DNA of 64,000 bases from Saprospiraceae bacterium UBA7687. GTDB taxonomy: Bacteria; Bacteroidota; Bacteroidia; Chitinophagales; Saprospiraceae. The position numbers and the translations under genes are program-made. Below the pieces are notes generated by a model that made no database searches, was not told the origin of the DNA, and was given only the letters and a program-made list of their open reading frames with translations. The stretch's first letter is position 1, and each line of letters begins with the position of its first letter. Location: NCBI GenBank assembly GCA_002482845.1, contig DLGT01000102.1, positions 40,256 to 104,255 of the forward strand, read 5' to 3'. This document shows positions 44,870 through 51,385 of this stretch, in pieces.

Positions 44870-45979
44870 TTAAATGGATTTTAGACAATTAAGTTGGTTC
44901 ATAAAGATATCTACTTGATAAATTTCATATTTTTCAAAGCCGGAAGACCACATAATCCCCAAGGTATCTAATGGGAATTTTAATAAATTATTCATGGCAT
45001 CTTTATTGATTGGATAGAATACGTCGTAAATGGTATTACCAGTATAATTTTCTATACGAGTAGAAGATTTGACGCCACTATGTAAAGCTATATTTCTACC
45101 ATTGACCAAAAATATTTTCATTAGGCTTCCTTCAGCTATGAATCCATAATTTTTTGCTGCATCTTTAGACATAATGCTTATTTGTAAATGTAGAAAGAAA
45201 TCTTTACCTTCTTTTCTAATTGAAGCATTTGTTTTTAGTAGATTATTAGTTTTAAAATATGTCTTTAGCTTTTCAGGTGTGTAGTCAAATAACAATGCAT
45301 TTTCAGTTTGAACGACTCTAGATTTGCCATTCATTTCATCTTTCATAAGATTACAACCTACATTTTTCTTGTCATTCTTTACACTTTGTGGTTTAAATGA
45401 TGGATCTAAGTTCTCGTCTGAAATGTAAGCACTTATATCTATTTTTAGGTCTTCGGAGATGGATTTCATTTTTCCAACTCGACTACTTGGATTATATTCT
45501 TTTAACTTTTCTATTGCTTGAATTTGAGCAGTAGATGTACTGTATTCACTGTTTAGTTCCTTAAGCTTGGATTTTAGATCATCTATTTCAGTATCTACAG
45601 TTTTAATTGCTGATTTATTCTTATTGAGTTTGGCTTGTGAAAGTTCCAATTCTTTCCCTGAAATCTGTTTATTTAAGGATTCTATCGAAACCAAATTATT
45701 TATTTCATTCGCTCTAGCTTTATCTATCAGTAAAGTGATGGCTAATTTTTGTTTTTCATCAATTTCATACTTTTCTACCTTTGGTGCTGTTAGTGGATTA
45801 AATGCAGTGACTAACATACCTGAAGTGTCTTCTGATAATGTTCTGATCTCTTTTTCCCATGTGCCGTCATCGTGTAGGACGATTTTTTGACCTGATGTTG
45901 TGGTAAGGCTTCTTTGGCTGATCAAATCACCACAGCATAACCAAACTAATAAAATCAGAAATAATTTATCTAGGTACAT
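44870..45979 (-). CDS. Secreted protein with coiled coil, unknown function
   Basis: 369 residues from the ATG at 45979. The longest frame begins at 46039, but a strong promoter at 46048-46017 lies within it. The chosen start begins a proper signal peptide (MYLDKLFLILLVWLCCGDLIS). A short T-x-x-G-Q-K-I-V-L-H-D-D-G-T-W motif (about 27-41), often seen in Bacteroidota exported proteins, is followed by a coiled coil (about 85-150). A C-terminal region without a recognised fold has strands such as KNYGFIAEGSLMKIFLVNG. It ends 21 bp upstream of the miaE start. Function unknown. Confidence 0.75.
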   Translation of the reverse strand: MYLDKLFLILLVWLCCGDLISQRSLTTTSGQKIVLHDDGTWEKEIRTLSEDTSGMLVTAFNPLTAPKVEKYEIDEKQKLAITLLIDKARANEINNLVSIESLNKQISGKELELSQAKLNKNKSAIKTVDTEIDDLKSKLKELNSEYSTSTAQIQAIEKLKEYNPSSRVGKMKSISEDLKIDISAYISDENLDPSFKPQSVKNDKKNVGCNLMKDEMNGKSRVVQTENALLFDYTPEKLKTYFKTNNLLKTNASIRKEGKDFFLHLQISIMSKDAAKNYGFIAEGSLMKIFLVNGRNIALHSGVKSSTRIENYTGNTIYDVFYPINKDAMNNLLKFPLDTLGIMWSSGFEKYEIYQVDIFMNQLNCLKSI

Positions 45980-46016
45980 ACTCAACGACGATACAATTAG
46001 AATGAAAAAATACACA

Positions 46017-46048
46017 CAAAGATACTGAATCATGACCAAATCACCAAA
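46017..46048 (-). promoter_or_regulatory. Full-consensus promoter of the coiled-coil protein gene
   Basis: On the minus strand: TTTG (46048-46045), a 20-bp spacer, TATCTTTG (46024-46017). This matches the Bacteroidota -33/-7 consensus exactly. Transcription would start near 46010, 31 bases before the ATG at 45979, which decides that start. Confidence 0.75.
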
Positions 46049-46146
46049 TCACTTGTTTTCACTTTCTCTCCGTATCTAGACTATTCGTCAATAGAAAGGC
46101 TTTGTATATCGATTTTTATTAGATGATTGAAACTAATCTATATCCT

Positions 46147-46179
46147 TTTGGAGTTTAGAGTATATAATTTGTAATTTTG
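46147..46179 (+). promoter_or_regulatory. Full-consensus promoter of the DUF697/SHOCT gene
   Basis: TTTG (46147-46150), a 21-bp spacer, TAATTTTG (46172-46179), then the ATG at 46199. It is divergent from the promoter at 46048. Confidence 0.75.
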
Positions 46180-46198
46180 TAAAATTAGTATAAAAGAT

Positions 46199-46792
46199 AT
46201 GTCAGAAAATAAATTTAGTAACAGAACGGATAGCGCTAATTCTATCATAAAGAATCACATGATTTGGTCTATGGGGGCAGGTTTTATACCGGTGCCGATT
46301 GCAGATTTATTTGCGGTCAGTGCCATCCAATTGGACATGATCAGGCAAATGTGTAAACTTTATGAAGTGGATTTTAAGCAAACAGAGGGGAAAGCTGTCA
46401 TCACGGCATTGACAGGTTCAGGACTAGCTAGACTAGGAGCTAGAGCGGTAAAATTTATACCTGGTGTAGGCTCTATTTTGGGAGGTATCACCATGTCTGT
46501 TCTTTCAGGAGCTTCTACTTTTGCACTTGGTGAGGTATTCAAAAAACATTTTGAAACAGGAGGTACTTTCCTAGATTTTGATCCTGGTCGATTGAAAAAT
46601 TATTACAACGAAAAATTTGAAAAAGGTAAGGAAATGGCAGCTGAGCTTCAGAAAAAAAATGAAACTCAAGCAAAAACCGCTGACGCTTCCACTGCTATCG
46701 ACAAATTAAAGGATTTGGTGGAAATGAAGCAGAACGGTATTCTTACCGAAGAAGAATTTGAAACCATGAAGAAAAAAATAATAGAATCATAG
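46199..46792 (+). CDS. DUF697-like membrane protein with C-terminal SHOCT domain
   Basis: 197 residues. The N-terminal two thirds (about 10-115) match the DUF697/YcjF-like pattern: G-A-G-F-I-P-V-P-I-A-D-x-x-A-V-S-A-I-Q-L-x-M-I, then two hydrophobic Gly-rich hairpins. A Lys/Gln-rich linker (about 130-165) leads to a SHOCT domain (D-K-L-K-D-L-V-E-M-K-Q-N-G-I-L-T-E-E-E-F). DUF697 proteins are membrane-associated and often linked to GTPases; SHOCT is an oligomerisation motif. The UbiA-like gene starts 6 bp downstream. Confidence 0.85.
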   Translation: MSENKFSNRTDSANSIIKNHMIWSMGAGFIPVPIADLFAVSAIQLDMIRQMCKLYEVDFKQTEGKAVITALTGSGLARLGARAVKFIPGVGSILGGITMSVLSGASTFALGEVFKKHFETGGTFLDFDPGRLKNYYNEKFEKGKEMAAELQKKNETQAKTADASTAIDKLKDLVEMKQNGILTEEEFETMKKKIIES

Positions 46793-46798
46793 ACATAC

Positions 46799-47608
46799 TT
46801 GATATCATTTATTAAAAAATATTATTTAGATCCATATATTCACCTGTCAATCTGTACTGCAGCATTGACAGGTTTTAGTTTTTATGCACTATCTATTTCT
46901 ACTTTATTGCCATATGTAGGTTTTGTAGGTGTAGGTACGTTTTTACTTTACAACTATCATCGTGTTTTTAGATTTTCTATCAATGAATGGAAAAAATGGT
47001 TGATAAGTAGATCAGCGATATTACCTATAATTTTAACGATTTTAAGCATTTATTTACTAAGCCAACAAACTTTAAAAGTTTATCTACCTTTAAGTCTCGC
47101 ACTGTTAGGATGTTTGCTATATTTTGTACCGATTTTGGAAAGGCGGACAAAGACCTTCCGGGAATTGACCTGGATAAAAATATTTCTAATTGGCTTTGTA
47201 TTTTCTATAATTACCATTGTCATTCCTGCTATGAGTGCTTCCTATTCTTGGGTTGAAATTCTTTTGATGGGATTGGCTAGAATGCTATTTATCTCAGTGT
47301 TAGCATTAGCATTTGATATAGGTGATATGCTTTCTGATGAAGAGACAAATACTACTACTTTACCAAATAAGATGGGCATTAAATATGCAAAGTGGGTAGG
47401 TACTTTTCTCATATTTATAACATCTATGATTGAAATATATCTGGCAAATGCTTTTGTTATTGAGTTTCCTGCTTTAATGATTATGATGATAACTTATTTT
47501 TTGTCGTGGATCATTTTGTTAAAATCTTCAAGTGAGAGATCAAAATACTTCTACCTTTTTGTCGTGGATGGCTTGGTTGGCCTGCCATTTTTACTTAGTT
47601 TTATCTAG
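46799..47608 (+). CDS. UbiA-like polytopic membrane protein
   Basis: 269 residues with about eight membrane helices. The segment L-A-F-D-I-G-D-M-L-S-D-E-E-T-N-T-T-T-L-P-N-K-M-G matches the second Asp-rich motif of UbiA prenyltransferases (D-x-x-D-x-x-x-D). The first motif (N-D-x-x-D) is replaced by Y-N-Y-H-R-V in the matching position, as in a degenerate Bacteroidota subgroup. Activity is therefore doubtful. The start is a TTG at 46799, 6 bp after the DUF697 gene, so they form an operon. Confidence 0.72.
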   Translation: MISFIKKYYLDPYIHLSICTAALTGFSFYALSISTLLPYVGFVGVGTFLLYNYHRVFRFSINEWKKWLISRSAILPIILTILSIYLLSQQTLKVYLPLSLALLGCLLYFVPILERRTKTFRELTWIKIFLIGFVFSIITIVIPAMSASYSWVEILLMGLARMLFISVLALAFDIGDMLSDEETNTTTLPNKMGIKYAKWVGTFLIFITSMIEIYLANAFVIEFPALMIMMITYFLSWIILLKSSSERSKYFYLFVVDGLVGLPFLLSFI

Positions 47609-47717
47609 ATTACTACAAATGATGTTAATTCATCATTAATATTATGTATATTTTGCTGATAACCATTGACATACTTTGTTTTTGACCGTAAATTGCATGT
47701 GCAAATATTGAATATTT

Positions 47718-48191
47718 ATGGAATGGCGAAAATTTAATGGTCAGAAGATACACATACCGATAGAAGAAATGGTAGATAGTGTCATTCAAAAGGAAAAAAA
47801 TCTAGGGCATCGACTGAAAATTTGCATAGGGTCAGACTCTCAGGTAAAAGGTAAAACAACAGAATTCGCTACTGTTATTGTATTTCTCAGGGAGAAAAAA
47901 GGTGGCTTCATGTATTTCTGTAATGAGAAGACAAATGCCAAAATGTCGATCAAAGAAAGAATGATCAGAGAAGTATCAAGCTCTGTTCAACTAGCTTATC
48001 AATTATGTCCAATCTTGGATAGGCATCAAGTAGAGCTCGAAGTCCACGCAGATATAAATACGGACCCAAGCTTCAAGTCTAATGTTGCACTCAAAGATGC
48101 AATGGGTTATATATTGGGTATGGGATTTGTTTTTAAAGCAAAACCTGATGCCTTTGCATCATCTTATTGTGCAGATAGATTGGTACAATGA
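47718..48191 (+). CDS. YkuK family RNase H-like protein
   Basis: 157 residues. I-G-S-D-S-Q (D40) followed by a beta hairpin (F-A-T-V-I-V-F-L-R-E-K-K-G-G) and the V-E-L-E-V-H-A-D-I-N segment match the YkuK/DUF458 family. This has an RNase H-like fold with acidic residues that could bind metal. Nuclease activity has not been shown as far as I know. No promoter of the usual type is seen upstream, and the HEPN gene downstream has its own. Confidence 0.85.
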   Translation: MEWRKFNGQKIHIPIEEMVDSVIQKEKNLGHRLKICIGSDSQVKGKTTEFATVIVFLREKKGGFMYFCNEKTNAKMSIKERMIREVSSSVQLAYQLCPILDRHQVELEVHADINTDPSFKSNVALKDAMGYILGMGFVFKAKPDAFASSYCADRLVQ

Positions 48192-48271
48192 TTATGAAAT
48201 TTTAAATAAAAAGTTGGTGAACAATTAGGTTTTATTAAGCTATCAATAGGAAGTCATTAAAATGAAAAAAG

Positions 48272-48304
48272 TTTGTATTTAGAATAACTTAAATCGTATA
48301 TTTG
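48272..48304 (+). promoter_or_regulatory. Full-consensus promoter directly abutting the HEPN start codon
   Basis: TTTG (48272-48275), a 21-bp spacer, TATATTTG (48297-48304). The ATG follows after 4 bases (48309), so the transcript would be leaderless or nearly so. Confidence 0.75.
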
Positions 48305-48308
48305 CAGT

Positions 48309-48698
48309 ATGAACAAAAAAGATCATATCAATTTTTGGCTTAGGTCTGGCAATGAAAGTTGGGATGCTGCGGTCTTATTATTACAAGGTCATAAAAATGT
48401 GGAAGCCTTGTTTATGTTTTGTTTAGCCATAGAAAAATACATAAAGGCTAGTTGGGTAAATGATAATATAGACGATATTCCACCCAGAATTCATGATTTG
48501 CAATCTATATATTCGCAGACTGATCTAGAACTTGAACCCGATTTAGTTGATTTCTTAGACACAATCAATAGATGGAATATAGAAGGAAGGTATCCTGATT
48601 TCAAGTTTAGTCTTTACAAACTAGCAACAAACGAGTATGTCGAAAAGCAATTTATTAAACTCACCAATTTAAAAACATGCTTACTAGAAGGTCTTTAG
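48309..48698 (+). CDS. HEPN domain protein, partner of MNT nucleotidyltransferase
   Basis: 129 residues, all helical. The pattern A-L-F-M-F-C-L-A-I-E-K-Y-I-K-A (33-47) with P-R-I-H-D-L (59-64) is that of PF05168-type HEPN proteins paired with minimal nucleotidyltransferases. The RNase motif R-x4-6-H of toxic HEPN ribonucleases is not seen; only R60-I-H62 is close. It may act as a substrate-binding partner (HI0074-like) rather than a toxin. It overlaps the nucleotidyltransferase gene by 22 bp and is transcribed from a promoter abutting its start. Confidence 0.85.
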   Translation: MNKKDHINFWLRSGNESWDAAVLLLQGHKNVEALFMFCLAIEKYIKASWVNDNIDDIPPRIHDLQSIYSQTDLELEPDLVDFLDTINRWNIEGRYPDFKFSLYKLATNEYVEKQFIKLTNLKTCLLEGL

Positions 48699-49015
48699 AA
48701 GTTTTGTTAAATGACTTAATGCAAGAGTTTTTTTTGTTAGGTCTTGATCCTGAAAAAGTCATTCTTTTTGGATCTTATGCCAATGGTGGTGTTCATATGC
48801 ATAGTGATGTTGATATTGCAATATGGAGTCATAAATTCATTGGTGAAGGATTAGTTGATTTTGAAATCATCAGACCGATCATGAAGAAATTTAAAAACTT
48901 AGATATAAAAATGTATCCCATAGGAGCTACTGCAGAAAATTTCGACCCATTCATTAAAGTTATTGAAAATACAGGTAGGAAAATTGAGGCCCTAACATCG
49001 TCATTCATTTCCTAA
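48677..49015 (+). CDS. MNT-type nucleotidyltransferase domain protein
   Basis: 112 residues. The polymerase-beta fold signature F-G32-S33-Y-A-N-G and the metal-binding pair D44-V-D46 (H-S-D-V-D-I-A-I) are intact, with D76 in L-D-I-K a likely third acidic residue. In MntA/HepT pairs this type of enzyme adds AMP to the HEPN partner; other pairs (HI0073/HI0074) have no assigned substrate. It starts 22 bp inside the HEPN gene. Its 3' end overlaps the convergent aat gene by 15 bp. Confidence 0.88.
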   Translation: MLTRRSLEVLLNDLMQEFFLLGLDPEKVILFGSYANGGVHMHSDVDIAIWSHKFIGEGLVDFEIIRPIMKKFKNLDIKMYPIGATAENFDPFIKVIENTGRKIEALTSSFIS

Positions 49016-49666
49016 CATTTCCGCTCTGTTTTTGCTTAATATATTTTGAAAAATTGATCCAGTAATAAATTCACCACCCAAACTTTCAAGATAAGGATTC
49101 GGCTGTTGACAATCTATAACATAAAATCCTTCGGATGCAAGACGTTTGGCTAATGTGATAAAACCAAACTTCGATGCATTGCTTTTAAGACTGAACATCG
49201 ATTCCCCAAAAAACACTTTTCCCAATTTCACGCCATAGAGTCCACCTACCAATTGATCACCTTCCCATACTTCTACAGATAAAGCAAATCCTTGTTTGTG
49301 CAATTTTGTGTAAGCATGGACTATATCTTCATTAATCCAAGTTCCTTCTTGCCCATGTCTTGGCGTATGCTGACAATATCTAATGATGTCTTGAAAATGC
49401 TGGTCGTAAGTGACTTGGTATTTCTGTCGGTTGAAATACGAATTCATACTTTTCGCAATCTTAACTTTTTTAGGAAATATCACAAATCGCGGTTTTGGGC
49501 ACCACCAAATGATCGGTTCATTCTCATTGTACCATGGGAAAATACCGTAATGATAGGCCAATAATAATCTTTCTATAGACAAATCTCCACCAATAGCTAG
49601 AATTCCAGATGGTTTTACAGCATCGGGATGTGGAAATGATATTTCTTTGTCAAGATAATAATACAT
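49001..49666 (-). CDS. aat: Leucyl/phenylalanyl-tRNA--protein transferase
   Basis: 221 residues. It adds Leu or Phe from tRNA to N-terminal Arg/Lys, making N-end-rule substrates. Family motifs are intact: F-P-x-P-x-x-A, G-I-L-A-I-G-G-D-L, G-I-F-P-W-Y, W-W-C-P-K-P-R, W-I-N-E-D-I-V-x-A-Y and G-x-x-F-F-G-E-S-M-F-S. The ClpS adaptor gene lies upstream on the same strand (82 bp away), with a terminator between them. Its 3' end overlaps the MNT gene. Confidence 0.95.
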   Translation of the reverse strand: MYYYLDKEISFPHPDAVKPSGILAIGGDLSIERLLLAYHYGIFPWYNENEPIIWWCPKPRFVIFPKKVKIAKSMNSYFNRQKYQVTYDQHFQDIIRYCQHTPRHGQEGTWINEDIVHAYTKLHKQGFALSVEVWEGDQLVGGLYGVKLGKVFFGESMFSLKSNASKFGFITLAKRLASEGFYVIDCQQPNPYLESLGGEFITGSIFQNILSKNRAEMLGNE

Positions 49667-49687
49667 ATAGATTTAGGTCTAAGCCAT

Positions 49688-49726
49688 AAAAAAAGGTGGT
49701 CAACATTATGTAAACCACCTTTTTTT
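49688..49726 (-). terminator. Terminator after clpS, symmetric enough to work both ways
   Basis: AAAAAAAGGTGGT (49688-49700) pairs with ACCACCTTTTTTT (49714-49726), a 13-bp stem with a 13-base loop. It lies 23 bases past the clpS stop and 22 bases before the aat start codon, so aat probably needs its own promoter or read-through. Confidence 0.85.
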
Positions 49727-49748
49727 GTAAGTATATTTTGATTTAAAA

Positions 49749-50060
49749 TTAATCTTCTACCAATGTCTCAATGACAGCTGATAATCCACGTTCTACAAGG
49801 GCATCTTTCATTGGTTTGAGAACTGACATCGTACCAGTTTTAACAGATGCTTTTCCTTTGAAGTGCACTAATATAGACAATTGTTCTGCTTGCTCATGGC
49901 TATGATTACAAACTTCCATAAAACACTGAATGACCCAATCAAAAGTATTGTAATCATCATTATAAACAATTATTTGAGAACGCTCACCAGTAGAAATATC
50001 ATCTTCTACAAGTACGTCTTCGAATTCGTCAAATTGTACGCCTGAATTAGTGGGTGCCAT
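49749..50060 (-). CDS. clpS: ATP-dependent Clp protease adaptor ClpS
   Basis: 103 residues. ClpS delivers proteins with N-end-rule residues to ClpA(C)P. The binding-site motif V-Y-N-D-D-Y-N-T-F-D-W-V (31-42) and the H-x-K-G-K-A segment are intact. The acidic N-terminal tail is about 27 residues long. The peroxiredoxin gene ends 34 bp upstream. Neighbouring Aat makes substrates for ClpS. Confidence 0.95.
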   Translation of the reverse strand: MAPTNSGVQFDEFEDVLVEDDISTGERSQIIVYNDDYNTFDWVIQCFMEVCNHSHEQAEQLSILVHFKGKASVKTGTMSVLKPMKDALVERGLSAVIETLVED

Positions 50061-50094
50061 ATTGTCTTGAATTAAACTAAACTAATACTAAAAA

Positions 50095-50565
50095 CTACTG
50101 AAACTGCCTTAAAGTTTCATTTATAGCTGCAAAATTAGGAAGTTCTCCTGCATTTTCCAAAACTTCTGCATATCTTATTTTTCCTTCTTTGTCCACAACG
50201 AAAGCAGAACGCTTTGAAACACCTTTCATACCCAATACAAATTCATCATAAAGAGCCCCATAACTTGCAGAAACATCCTTATTCCAATCTGACAAAAGTG
50301 GGAAGTTATAACCTTGTTCTGATTTAAACTTGTCTAAGGTAAACAATGAGTCTACAGAAATAGCCAAAACTTCTGCATTTAAAGATTCATAATCACCTTT
50401 ATTATCTCTGATAGAACATAATTCTGTCGTACAAACTCCTGTAAATGCTAATGGGAAAAAAAGCACAACTACGTTTTTACCTGTATAATCACTAAGTGAA
50501 ACATCAGCTTTATCGCTCGACTTTAATGTAAAAGATGGTGCAACAGATCCTAATTCTAAACTCAT
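50095..50565 (-). CDS. Peroxiredoxin, AhpC/TSA family
   Basis: 156 residues. The peroxidatic motif P-L-A-F-T42-G-V-C45-T is intact and C50 (T-E-L-C-S-I-R-D) may be the resolving Cys. Overall length and the S-V-D-S-L-F-T-L-D-K-F segment resemble AhpE/BCP-like peroxiredoxins rather than AhpC with its longer C-terminus. It reduces hydroperoxides in the cytoplasm. Confidence 0.92.
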   Translation of the reverse strand: MSLELGSVAPSFTLKSSDKADVSLSDYTGKNVVVLFFPLAFTGVCTTELCSIRDNKGDYESLNAEVLAISVDSLFTLDKFKSEQGYNFPLLSDWNKDVSASYGALYDEFVLGMKGVSKRSAFVVDKEGKIRYAEVLENAGELPNFAAINETLRQFQ

Positions 50566-50719
50566 ATTGATTTTAATTTTTTATATTAATGAATGATTGT
50601 AGATAACAATATGGTTGTTATAATGTTTTACTTCTAATGTAAAAAAGACATCTCATAAAAGTTCTTTTTTCAATAAAAGTAGTGCCATATTTGTAACGTA
50701 TCGGTAATTCTAAAATTTT

Positions 50720-51370
50720 ATGTTGATGAATACAGAATTTAGGCAAATTTGTCCACTTTGCCATTCAGAAGAAACACAACTGTTTTACCAGAAAATAAAG
50801 TCATTTTATCAGTGCCAGCCATGTTCTGGAATATTTATGGACAAAAACCAAAGATTAACAGAAGCTGATGAACTGAATAGATATAATATTCACCAAAACG
50901 ATGTCCATGATTTAAAATATCAAAATTTCGTTTCTCCTATTACATCAGCTATTAGACGTGATTTTAATACTTCTCATCAAGGTTTAGATTTTGGGGCTGG
51001 ACCTGGCCCTGTTATTACAAAAGTGCTGCGAGATCACGACTATAAAGTAGTTATGTATGATCCTTTTTATCACAATCATCCAGAAGTTTTGGATGCAAAA
51101 TACGATTATATTGCTTGTTGTGAAGTTATAGAACATTTCTATAATCCTGATACTGAGTTTTTGAGATTGAAGAACTTATTAAGGTCAAATGGAAAACTTT
51201 ACTGCATGACTTATTTGTATCATGATAATATCAATTTTGATGCTTGGTATTATAAGAATGATCCAACTCACGTTTTTATCTATTGTGCGGAGACAATTGA
51301 ATGGATAAAGAATCATTTTGGGTTTTCATCTGTGACTATTGATCATAGATTGATAACTTTTGATTTTTAA
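50720..51370 (+). CDS. Class I SAM methyltransferase with N-terminal zinc ribbon
   Basis: 216 residues. C11-P-L-C14 and C32-Q-P-C35 form a zinc ribbon-like head. The Rossmann domain follows, with motif I L-D-F-G-A-G-P-G-P (about 92-100), an acid in M-Y-D-P-F and the C-E-V-I-E-H-F motif. This arrangement occurs in methyltransferases of sugar and natural product pathways, but it is widespread and the substrate cannot be told. It stands alone; a start two codons later (ATG 50726) is equally possible. Confidence 0.85.
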   Translation: MLMNTEFRQICPLCHSEETQLFYQKIKSFYQCQPCSGIFMDKNQRLTEADELNRYNIHQNDVHDLKYQNFVSPITSAIRRDFNTSHQGLDFGAGPGPVITKVLRDHDYKVVMYDPFYHNHPEVLDAKYDYIACCEVIEHFYNPDTEFLRLKNLLRSNGKLYCMTYLYHDNINFDAWYYKNDPTHVFIYCAETIEWIKNHFGFSSVTIDHRLITFDF

Positions 51371-51385
51371 TGTTTATAACTTTGG

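Noticed and set aside
48309..49015. Classical HepT/MntA toxin-antitoxin call
   Set aside because: The HEPN RNase motif is not visible, so only the domain pairing is claimed.
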